Positions 20,878 to 30,593 of a stretch of 64,000 nucleotides of DNA are shown piece after piece. The stretch spans positions 37,726,783-37,790,782 of the forward strand of contig OX359250.1 in assembly GCA_947179485.1 (NCBI GenBank), written 5' to 3'. A program made the translations under genes and the position numbers. Every line of letters begins with the position of its first letter. Positions within the stretch are counted from its first letter, which is position 1. Origin of the DNA: Allacma fusca (taxonomy: Eukaryota; Arthropoda; Collembola; Symphypleona; Sminthuridae). The notes beneath the pieces were generated by a model. The model did no database searches. It saw nothing but the letters and a program-made list of their open reading frames with translations, and had not been told where the DNA came from.

Positions 20878-21189
20878 TATATTATCAATTATAACTTAAG
20901 AAATCACATACCAACTAAAAATTTAAATCCATAGGTTCATTAAAATAAAATCAAAATCTTGTGTACAACTTTAAAAATTATTTACACATGCAAAAATGTA
21001 TTTGCAAAAACAAAATCATATTACCTCATAATACCTACATAACATATTTTAAATTTCATTTTAAATAAAATTTAAATTCAGTTTCATTGAAATATAATAA
21101 TTCTAATCTTGTTTATAATTTGGAAAATCATTTACATGAGCATTTAAACATGAAATAATGAGTTAACATATAGACGTTACATGCAAACG
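20878..21189. other. AT-rich non-coding spacer
   Basis: No reading frame, repeat or RNA gene recognised between the tandem 3' units and the dUTPase remnant. Confidence 0.4.
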
Positions 21190-21790
21190 TTAATTTGGTA
21201 GATTCTGTGATGTACTGCTCTCACTTGTGCGAATTTCTTTTGATCCAAATCCTTTTTACCTCTCGTTGATTCATCAGGATTTAGAAATTCCTAAAATATG
21301 TGAAATGATGTTAAGCACTTTTTTTAAACAAATTTAATTTAATCAGTTCATAATTAATTAGTGGATAGTAAATAATTACGTGCACATTGTTATATCAAAT
21401 AAAATTTAAATTATTCATCACAAACTTTCAATTCGAAAACTTCAGGTGTACGAAGCACGTTCACAGATGAGCTGCGCAATTATCATCTGGTTGGATGGTG
21501 AAATTTATTTGACCATGATTAATCAACACTACGCCAATATTTCCTCTGAAACCAGGAACAATGACACCAGCTAAAAATAAAATGTTAATATATTCAATAT
21601 AAATTTTAAAAGAATAAGATAAAACAATCATCTCCAATGAAATATTTTCAAATACATACATTGAAGAAAATCTGTGAATAAATTAATATCAAGCATAATG
21701 TATCGTTGTAATGTTAAATTTTCCCTAAATAATAATTATTTAAAAATGTTTACTTACCTCTGAGAGCAATTTCATGTCATAAGGATAATC
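21190..21790 (-). pseudogene. Decayed dUTPase (dUTP diphosphatase) gene
   Basis: Read on the - strand. An exon beginning after TTTTTAG at about 21,572 encodes A-G-V-I-V-P-G-F-R-G-N-I-G-V-V-L-I-N, which matches dUTPase motif 3, then needs a one-base correction to read I-A-Q-L-I-C-E-R (motif 4), and another after A-S-Y. After an intron ending TTTTAG near 21,297, the last exon contains S-T-R-G-K-K-G-F-G-S (motif 5, again with one frame change) and ends at 21,190. A GGTAAGT donor near 21,755 may mark an upstream exon ending I-A-L. Three frame errors mean it is not functional. dUTPase removes dUTP from nucleotide pools. Whether it was host or captured by an element is unknown. Confidence 0.65.
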
Positions 21791-21799
21791 TTGATCTTA

Positions 21800-23470
21800 G
21801 AGTTGAATTTACTCTCGTTGATACGTGAATGCAAAACAGTTGAGGAAATGGTTTAGTTTCTAGTACATTCGTATTTTAACCATAGTAGACAAAATCATGA
21901 GAAGCATTTTAATAGTGTCTTATTAATATTCGTTGTAGTTGTAGTGTATAAAAAGAACTAACTACATCTTGAAATTCTTGGAGTATTGATACATAGCTAT
22001 GACAAGCATACACATAAGCCAACATTCTTATTACTTTAATGTTCAAAGTTTTGAGTACATTAAAAATACTTGCGTTCAAACCTCAACTGTTGTAAATACA
22101 TTTCCTCTCAGTGATTTATAGTACACAGTTGCTTAAAATTACATTCATGCATTTTCCATGGTGACTATTAAATCAAGTGTAAGCAGCATTCTTATTTCTA
22201 AACGACATATAATATCATATGCTTAGAATTTTATGATGAAATGAAGCTTAGATTTCATGCTCACATTTCAGAATATTTATGCTCACGCTGCAATTGTATA
22301 AAATAGCAATAGAAACTAATTCTGCTGTACGTATGAAGTTGTAAAATATTCTCCGTCTCTCCGACACGTACTCAGGAAATGCAAGTAATAAATGATAATA
22401 AAAATAAAACTGTAGTTGACATAATTCGATGGAATAGCTTATGCAGTAAGTACAACTTGATACAGCAGTGGCTATACCATATCATCAAGTGTTTCTTGAG
22501 AACATGCTGTTAGATGATTAAAATTAATCACATTTTCATAAATAAATAGTTTTTATACGGTTTATTATTAATGTTGGGGTTCATTAGGTGTTTTATTTTT
22601 GATATGCAAATAGATTATTTGTATACATTGTTATTACGGGTCAAGGGTCAACAACGAAACCCTCCTTCAATAGCTCCCGTTTAACATCAACACTAACGTT
22701 TTCCCGGAATTTGTGACTTTTCTCAATTTTCCCGTAATCTCTAGTTGGGAAAGTCACTTTAGCGAGTTCAGATTGAGCAGATTAAATGGTGCAATTTACT
22801 TCACATTAGCTTTCGGTGTTATGTTTTAGCGTTTAGGTGTAAATTCTGATGGTGTATGCTTTGCTATTGTGAGCTATGTATGTAGTGTCAGTTTTGCCGT
22901 TTTCTTACTGCTAGCATTGCACAACTACTAATTCCAAGTCCAAACAACACATGTAATTACTGCCCGTATTTACTAGAGCTGACAAAATTATTTAAATTCA
23001 ACAATTAAGACTCAATTCAAAATTACAACAATAACTTCGTACTCGCAAAATACATATAATTATTATATAATTGCTCGGTCTCTCTCGTCTCCCTGCTCCA
23101 CGTCGACTCCTGCTCTCGCTGTTTCCCTTGCGCATCGCTCTCCTCTCGCTTCGGATTTTCTCCCTTTTCACCAATCATTTCCATCTTCTCATGCTCTCTC
23201 CTCTTGCCAATGACCTTTACGGTTGGTTGGGTCAATGTCGGTACACGGTGGATCGACTAGTAACCGTATACTGACCTCTGCTCCATCTTTTCCTTTTTCC
23301 TTTTGACCGCTACCAATTGTAGTGTGTGTATCATGTGATGACATACATTATATTCTTTTAATTCAAATTTAAATACCTTGCACATATAGTTAAGTTTCTT
23401 ATGAACCGTGAAGCTTGATAAAATGAATGTAATAGCTAGCACTACAACTACAACCCTTTTTACATTTTCC
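21800..23470. other. Non-coding stretch, nothing firmly assigned
   Basis: AT-rich, no credible reading frame. A CT-rich tract (about 23,075-23,185) resembles a transcribed leader but no gene follows it on either strand. Confidence 0.35.
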
Positions 23471-23476
23471 TTTATG

Positions 23477-23506
23477 AGCCAGCAATAGCTGGCTGTGCAG
23501 TGCTAG
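23477..23506 (+). mobile_element. Helitron 3' end
   Basis: Hairpin GCCAGC-AATA-GCTGGC followed by TGTGCAGTG and terminal CTAG, then T. The last 30 bases are the same as the 3' end of the Helitron at 36,977, so the same family. The 5' end of this copy was not found. Confidence 0.7.
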
Positions 23507-23540
23507 TTGTAAAGATATACTTGATTGCTTGGTAAATTGA

Positions 23541-24629
23541 AGAGCAGTTGTATAAGTTCGAGCTACCACTCGAGCAACCAGGTCGTTGCAGAGCTGCGTA
23601 CAAGTACAAGTAGTACACGAGTATTTCAAGTCAAGTTCGCGTTCGGGTCGTGGTCAAGTAAATAAATTTAAAACCATGAACGGTTCAGGTCGTGTTCAGG
23701 TATTTCATGGACTTGACCATGATTTCTTACCTCAAGTCAAGTTCGTGGTCAAGTATAATTATTTTACTTGAACCATGGTACTTGGTCATGTTCAAGTAAA
23801 TATTAAGAAGTACTTGACCACGAACTTGAGTTTTTCGTGTACAAGTTCAAGTAATTTTGTTGGTGCAATTCTTCATGGCTGAAGGAGTTTTCAATTCACT
23901 TACGATTCACTGTACTAAATGAAACTTAAAACGGCATTTAATACATCACTTAAGCGGCATTTGTTAATTTGTTCCGTGTACGCAAATACAAAAGAAAGCT
24001 CAACATTCATAAGGCTCCGTGGAAATTGATTTAAAAATGTTAGCACCCATGTTTATAATAGTATGTGGCAACAAAACCTAAAAGGGTTCTGTGTTCCCGA
24101 AAATGTCAACTGAGTCACCATACCCACCCGCTATACACCAAATCAGAGTAGATCTGCAGTGTACCATCGTTCTACATTCATTGAAAGGAACCAAAAATAC
24201 AATAAATTATTTTTAGAGGCGGTTGCTCGCAAAATGCTAGGTGAAACCCAGTGTGTTAGAAACCCAGGTTCGCTTTCATTATAAATATAAATTCAATAAA
24301 ATTTAAGTATTTTGATGTCCAATGGATTACTTGAAAGTACTTGAAAGTTCAAGTTCATGGTCAAGTTCGGGTCATGGTCAAGTCAAGTTGAAGTTGGGCC
24401 CGAAACGCGCGTATAAAATCATGGTCAAGTAATCTGAGAATTACTTGAAAACCCGAACTTGTTTCATTCAAGTATTACTTGAACTGAAAATGTCAAGTTC
24501 GGGTAATCTTGAAATACGTACTTGAGAAGTCGGGGTCAAGTCAAGTTCGTGGTCGGATCTTTGTAAATACTTGACCCGAGCGCAGCACTAGGTCGTTGTA
24601 TAAGTTCGAGCTACCACTCGAGCAACCAG
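23541..24629. repeat. Two-copy 40-bp tandem repeat split by a hAT-type insertion
   Basis: GTTGTATAAGTTCGAGC to CGAGCAACCAGG occurs just before 23,589 and again just after 24,590. The transposon's 8-bp target duplication GGTCGTTG lies inside the repeat junction, so the two units were adjacent before insertion. Confidence 0.75.
23589..24590. mobile_element. Non-autonomous hAT-type element, CAAGT-repeat family
   Basis: 1,002 bp, flanked by perfect 8-bp duplications GGTCGTTG (23,581-23,588 and 24,591-24,598). Ends CAGAGCTGCG and, inverted, TAGTGCTGCG, differing at two positions. Both ends for about 200 bp are filled with variants of TTCAAGTA/ACTTGACC. The centre is non-coding; no transposase. 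Confidence 0.8.
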
Positions 24630-24636
24630 GTGCTGT

Positions 24637-25250
24637 TTTTACGTCCTAGTCGATGGCTCTTTTTTTTTCGAGCAACTTTGAAGGAAAATGTTAAGATAGT
24701 AATTAACAAGGAAGATGACCAAGGGGAATTGCTATGTGAAGGAAATGGCACTTACACACGTAACTGTGCTTACCCAGAAATGTAATTCTTTAAAAGTTAC
24801 TTTCACCATGAATAACTTCAGTCGTGTTACCATACGTATTTGCGGATAGCTTTACTGCTAGTATATAGTTAATAGGAAACATTTCTAATAGGAGAAGGAA
24901 TCTCTTCGAACTTTATGCAATAGTTTTGTCAGTGTTGAGAAAGTTCTAAAGGTCTTCGAAGATGCTTTTTTGCCCATCGTTTTGCGTAAAAAACGAGTAT
25001 TGGAATTGTCGGGAATAAGAATAAACGAAACAAAGCATCGGGCTTCATATTAATTTGCTAAACATCCTTTATTATTGACCACTTTCTGTCCGTTGATTTA
25101 AAGCTTCGTGCGGTCATGGTTCAGATTGAAGCTTCGCGCTACTCGAGTACTCTTAAAATAAGCGCGCAAGATTTAGGCATACAATAAGTCTCCGCGAAAG
25201 GGCTTGAATCTCAAGTCGCTTAGATTTTAATTTGCGTAATAAGTAATTGC
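24637..25250. other. Non-coding stretch before a Helitron end
   Basis: Near 24,640 the sequence TTTTACGTCCTAGT resembles the right end of the fold-back element at 48,191. No gene seen. A possible Helitron 5' start (A followed by TCTC) lies near 24,900 but is not distinctive. Confidence 0.35.
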
Positions 25251-25277
25251 CCCTGTGAAGCACAGGGTTTTTACTAG
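25251..25277 (+). mobile_element. Helitron 3' end, second family
   Basis: CCCTGTG-AAG-CACAGGG perfect hairpin, then TTTTTA and CTAG, followed by T: the canonical Helitron 3' terminus. The stem sequence differs from the family at 23,506 and 36,977. Confidence 0.65.
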
Positions 25278-26247
25278 TAATGTTTAATATGTGCTTTCGC
25301 ACCAAAGGTGTTTTGTTTCATTTGTTACTGTTTTGATTCCACCAAGATCAGTACTTGTTTTTTTACTTTTAAGAGAATAAATAATTCCTCATTCCTTAAG
25401 AAACTCGAGGGTACCTTACTGTCGGGCCATTAGCTAGATGCTTTGTCAATTACCGACAGGTAAGCTATAACCCTCATGATGTCTGCACAACGAATGGGGA
25501 AACAGGTTTAATTGAAGGTATCCTCTCAAGTAGAAGTATCTTCTCACGAGTAACTTAACGTGAATCCCTCGTCTATATCGTTCACTTCCTCATCTCTGTG
25601 TGCATTCAAACTATGATGCGCTTACGTTCGTATGAAATAGACATGCTTCGGAACAACATGTACGAACTGATTAATATGACTGCCTGAAGAATGGCTCCTT
25701 AGGATCGCATAAACGCACAAACTAAATCATTTTCATTTGCTTGTGTTGAGAACATGATCGGGCCGGACAATTTCGGAACATAAATGTGGTCTGAATAAGA
25801 ATATTAAATATTGAATTTCGAGTTATTTCAAAACCGGATCGGGATAAATAATTTTGCCCCGAGTTATTTCAGGTCGGGGTCAGGACAAATATTTTTGCCG
25901 AGATTTTTCAGGACTGCAACGGGGCAAATATTTGTGATGACAATTAATAAAAGTCAGGGACATACATTTGATCGACTTTAAATTTATTTGCCATGATCAG
26001 TTTTTGCACATGGTGAGTTATATGTGGAAATTTGTAGAGCATAGTATATTAATTGACGGGAGTAACTCAATATTTATATACTATTAATATTAAAGAAGTG
26101 CAAAATCCATGAAATTTTACCTACTTTCGTTCGTATTCCAAAATCATACAACAAAATTCAATCACGGAAATCAAGACAGCTGATTCAAAAACTTGAATTT
26201 GATTGAAGACATTATATCTCTCTTGAGAATCTGTAATAATACTTTGA
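25278..26247. other. Non-coding stretch with GGGGCAAATA-type repeats
   Basis: From about 25,800 to 25,945 there are several copies of a GTCGGGGCAAATA-like word, similar in style to hAT subterminal repeats, but no terminal repeats or target duplication could be paired. No gene seen. Confidence 0.35.
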
Positions 26248-27423
26248 AGAATAATACTTATAGTGAATAATACTTATTTCCAATATAACCATGAAATCTA
26301 CTCACAAGACGATGGCTGTCCAATGGGATCACCTATTTCAGGAACAATTGCTGACATATTTTTACAAAAACTAGAAGCTGATGTAGTGGTAAATAACTCC
26401 AAAATCTTATTCTGGAAACGGTATGTTGACGACATAATTGCTATTGTTGATAAGTCCAACAAGAATGAAATTCTCAACTATTTAAACTCATATCATCCAC
26501 AAATCCAATTTACAATTGAAGAAGAGCAGCATAACGAGATTCCTTTCTTAGATGTTCTTATAATGCGCAATGCAGATGGCAACATTGAAACCAAAGTCTA
26601 CAGAAAGAATACACACACAGATAGATATCTAAATTTTAAATCTTTTCATCACACCTCCCAAAAAATTTCAGTCGTAGATGCTTTAGTTCACAGAGCTTTT
26701 AAAATCTGCCACCCAAAATATTTGGAAGCTGAATTATTACACATCAGAAAAGTACTTACAAGAAATGCATACCCGATCAAATTCATAGAAAAAAGAATCA
26801 ACCGAATGAGAAACAAGTTACATCCGAAGAGAACCATAGTCGCACAAGCAACAATGATAAAAAATCATACAACACCTGTATCTGCACCAGACACATCAAT
26901 TTTGCTCTCATCAATCATAGAAACAGAAAACAAGATTGAACCATGGATTCCAATTCCATACATAGGCAATATTTCTAATAGGATCGCAGGATACTTGCGA
27001 AGAATCTTGAAATGGAAACCTACTTTCTTACCCGGTATAAAAATCCACAACTTAATGAAAAGTTTAAAAGATGGAGAAAATTCTGAGAATGCTGGAGTAT
27101 ACATCATACCTTGTAATACTTGCAATTCAATATACGTTGGGGAAACCTATAGGCACCTAAAAACAAGAGTACAAGAACATAAAGATAATGTCAGAAGAAA
27201 AGAATATAAAAAATCAGCTATTGCAAGACACATAATAAGAAACAGAAGTCATCATATTGCATGGGACGATGCAAAGATTGTTGTTCCCGAACATAATCAT
27301 TTCCTACGACAAATAAAGGAAGGTTTAGTTATCCAACAATCAAAACAGTCATTGATGAACGTCAACCAAGGTTTTATTTTAAGCAACGCATGGAAGCCAA
27401 TAATCCCGAATTTAATAGATTGA
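26248..27423 (+). pseudogene. Penelope-like element: reverse transcriptase and GIY-YIG endonuclease (5'-truncated)
   Basis: 386 readable residues from about 26,263. The RT part includes G-C-P-M-G-S-P-I-S and the catalytic Y-V-D-D-I (26,421-26,435), then P-F-L-D-V-L-I. The C-terminal third has a GIY-YIG nuclease: G-V-Y-I-I-P-C near residue 281, Y-V-G-E-T-Y-R, R-V-Q-E-H-K. This domain pair defines Penelope-like elements with the endonuclease. A 12-base word (AATAATACTTAT) is duplicated at 26,250-26,277, adding 16 bases and breaking the frame from upstream RT sequence. Fingers-region sequence further 5' is missing, so the copy is dead, but the nuclease part is intact. Confidence 0.85.
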
Positions 27424-27539
27424 TCTTGTTTTTTAATTTAAATTGTTGAAAAAATAATTATTTTTTGCAAAATATTCACAACTCAATAATTTTAAATTAG
27501 AATAATGTAAAAATTTTTATAAATACTACATCAAACAAG

Positions 27540-27640
27540 GATAGCATAGTTAGTCATAATTAAGCCCTGAAGATGAACACTGTTTGAGTTCGAAAGCTTG
27601 GCAAATAAATTGATTCTAAGCAATATCCACGTATTCCAAT
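27540..27640 (+). ncRNA. Penelope 3' region with hammerhead-like core (candidate)
   Basis: CTGAAGA (27,567-27,573), a short GAAC/GTTC hairpin (27,575-27,578 with 27,588-27,591) and GAAA (27,592-27,595) are in hammerhead order. Penelope elements are known to carry hammerhead motifs in terminal repeats. The closing pair of stem II is imperfect and I could not place stem III plus the cleavage site, so this may be only a relic or a chance match. Confidence 0.3.
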
Positions 27641-27859
27641 TATTTCAACATGGTTGATATTACTATTAACGTTATTTTTAAGGTTCTTAATGGTTATGGT
27701 AAATGAATTAGCTTCATGTGGGACTAACTCCTAGACGCTATCAACAGATCAAACGTTGGGCGTGTGCAGGGCCTTGGTGTAATGTACTGTAAACTGAAAG
27801 TAGTTGTTTTACTGGAACGTAATCCACTTATACTAGATTACATTGCCCTACGAGCGGGT

Positions 27860-28314
27860 CAGTGATGGGCAAGTGAATAGCCTATCCTTCAGCCTTGCCT
27901 ATAAAATATTGGAAAAAAGACCCTACCTTTTGGGCTATAGGGATGCCCATCCATTGTTGCCTAACTAGGCTGATAGATCGCCTACCTTTTCCTCCCCTAT
28001 TTTGCTGCGGTAACACCTTGTAGAAGTTTTGAAGTGCATTTGAGCAGTGCTGCGTGTATGATTAAGTATAACTGCATTTGCATTTCTCATCACTTAGCTA
28101 TATTTATTTATCAAATGTATCACAAAATACTCATTCACAAGAAAGCAAAGCCTATATTATAGGTAATATATTTGCCTTCCTACCGCCTAGCCTAGTTTTT
28201 ATACAATGCCTAGCCTTTTTTGTTAACCTCGCCTACATCCTTTCAGCATTTTCCAGCCCGCCTATACCATCGCCTATTTATAGGGCCTATATATAGGCGA
28301 GGTGCCCAACACTG
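27860..28314. mobile_element. Non-autonomous hAT-type element, GCCTA-repeat family
   Basis: 455 bp, perfect 8-bp target duplications GAGCGGGT (27,852-27,859 and 28,315-28,322). Terminal inverted repeats CAGTGATGGGCA and CAGTGTTGGGCA (one mismatch). Inside, both ends are dense in GCCTA/TAGGC words. No transposase. Confidence 0.85.
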
Positions 28315-28322
28315 GAGCGGGT

Positions 28323-29288
28323 TACCGTTGTAGTATGTTATATTCAACTCGTAGTACACGGCATGTACCTATCGAAAGATTTTCTCTGGCTTGAATTTTG
28401 TAATTTGGACCTGCCTCCTGACTGCTTGCCTATTCTCTGTTTAGCAGAGAGTAGGCAGTAGCCGGGCTATAGCTTACCTGTCCTGGCAACTACCTCGTGT
28501 CACGATAGTAAATTTTCAACTCGAATATAATTTCAAATTTTAAAAAAGTTTTGAAAATTACTCATGGGATGCTCATGTGTTGCAGCAAGACCGTGACCGG
28601 AGCTAAACCCGCCTCGACAATCCCGCCAGTTATAACTCCGCCGAAGCAATGATTTAATCCAGATCTCAAAATTGTGTAAAACCGTCAACCATAACCCCGC
28701 TAACGATATTCCCGACCCAAGTTTTATTGCATTAGTTTCAGTAAACAATAATTGTTTGTTATTATTTAATGTTATCCATTTCATTGACAACAAGCTGTGT
28801 GATGTTGGCTGGCTATTTTGATATGTACCTATATTGTGAATTGTGAAATGTGCATGTAGCTGCTCCGATACACTATGTTCATTATTCAGAATTATAACTC
28901 AAAAACAAAATTCGGAAATTTTTGACAACTAGCGTTAAAATGAAATTTAAATAGCGACGACAGGAACTCTTTGTTACTTTGTTGTACTCTTGGTAAAATT
29001 ATTTGTTCGGTTTTGGATGAGTGCACACAACTAGAGTCTTCAAAAATTATTAGTATAATAACACAAATGGAAAGCAATGTGTGGTAAATTATTGACAATG
29101 AATAGTAGTCACAAACACTATTATTTATTGAGTACATGGATTTGGATAATTTACAATAATAATGTCACTCGGCAGAGAAAGCGCAAAGATTCTAGTTATG
29201 CTATCGAACGACACAATCATTATATTATGTAGAATTAAGATTGTATCTATATCTATATAAATATAATACAACATGGTATATTATATAT
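28323..29288. other. Non-coding stretch left of the large gypsy element
   Basis: Contains an imperfect hairpin (28,428-28,466, TTCTCTG-TTTAG-CAGAGAG core). The last bases before the LTR are TA-rich, supplying the target site. No gene recognised. Confidence 0.4.
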
Positions 29289-29364
29289 TGTTGCGACATT
29301 ATTAGAATAACCATAGTTGTTATTATTGAGTCAAACAATTATTACTAGTTTTAGAAATAATGAA
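29289..29364 (+). repeat. 5' LTR of gypsy copy 1, first piece
   Basis: TGTTGCGACATTATT to AAATAATGAA; matches the first 76 bases of the 3' LTR at 46,923 (TGTTACGAC there). It is interrupted by a Helitron and continues at 36,978 with TTTATAATATTACG. Confidence 0.9.
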
Positions 29365-29993
29365 TCTCTAAAATATAAAACGCGCGTGATGGGGCGATAA
29401 TTTCAAAACTTCCCTCCCTCTCCTAAACGCGCTTTATAGGTTCGCGGATACAAATTACCATAAAGGTAATATGGCTTAGCAAATAGTAGCAAGGGTGGTG
29501 ATGCTGTCACTGGCTACATTTATAATACCATAAACGGTGGTTATCGATTTATATTAAAGAGAAGAGACAGTTTCTTATTAAATTATGCTTTGCAAAGACA
29601 GTAACTTAATAAATATCGGGGACAAAGTTTTGGTAAAGTTGGCATTAATTTTCACTAGACCACTGTATGTTGCTTTTTAAGTCTGAGGAAATATCAAGGT
29701 CGGTATAGGTACATACAAAAGTAATTGTGTTTTAAAGAAGTTTTGTAATTTGTTGTAATTAAAAAGGCTTTAATAAGGCTACTGGCTTTCTTAATACTAG
29801 AATTTGACATTCATCATGTGAAATTTTTAAACCTTCACTCTCTCTCCTAAACGCGCTATATAGGTTTGCGAGTACAAATTGTATATTTAAAGAAGTTCTG
29901 TAAAGTTAGATTATAATCATAAGTTGTATTTCAAAACCAAAGGTCGTTTAAACAATATTCTATTAGAAAAAAACTATTTCGGCAATGGAATTC

Positions 29994-30041
29994 CAATTAG
30001 CAACACCGACGAAAACTACTAGATTTCGTCGGTGTTGCTAA
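29994..30041. repeat. Hairpin in the Helitron, cut by the MITE insertion
   Basis: TAGCAACACCGACGAAA and its perfect reverse complement (17 bp) around a 9-base spacer. When the MITE is skipped the stem extends on the right into TAATGGG (36,745-36,751), matching CCAATTA on the left with one mismatch, which confirms the MITE boundary. Confidence 0.8.
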
Positions 30042-30376
30042 GGGAGAGGTCACTAATGACATCACTTTCAAAAACGTAAATATTTCACCCACCCACCCTA
30101 TCGTCACTTCCCGTCACTTTCTGTTTGAGGCACCTACCCACCCTAGAAAGTGATGTCACAAAGGATAGCAAAATATCGTATTTTGCTCAATAAAGTTTAA
30201 CGGTGTCACCCTAATGAGTACTGGTGATTATTTGCGATATCTGATATATTGTCAAATTTGAACTCTTAAATTGGAGGAGAAAACATTGTAGGACTGTGAT
30301 TACTTAATAATAATTCAAGTAATATATTTCGGTTCACATTAACATTGTTTCAGCAAATAATAGTTTTTTTGCTCTC

Positions 30377-30507
30377 AATTATATTTCACGACTCGTCCTC
30401 AATATTACCATGTAGTATCTCCATCTATCCCTACTGTTCACAAGTTAAAAGCCATAAAGCTCAAAGATTTCTACGCGCCTCTCCGCTACCTCACCGGTCA
30501 TTTCTCT
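30377..30507 (+). repeat. DIRS left inverted terminal repeat
   Basis: Begins AATTATATTTCACGACTCG. Bases from about 30,405 to 30,500 recur inverted at about 36,131-36,228 with the same length; the first 40 recur inverted at 35,941-35,980 in the internal complementary region. Confidence 0.85.
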
Positions 30508-30593
30508 TTATCTTGTGCCTAGCGTTCACAGCGTGTTCCACCTTGGTCTGATAATTTTCAGTTTATTTTCAGGGTTATTTTTTCATCGCAGCG

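Noticed and set aside
23075-23185. CT-rich promoter or leader of an unknown gene
   Set aside because: No downstream coding sequence or splice structure supports it.
28078-28296. Short + strand reading frame
   Set aside because: Lies entirely within the GCCTA-repeat hAT-type element and has repeat-driven composition.
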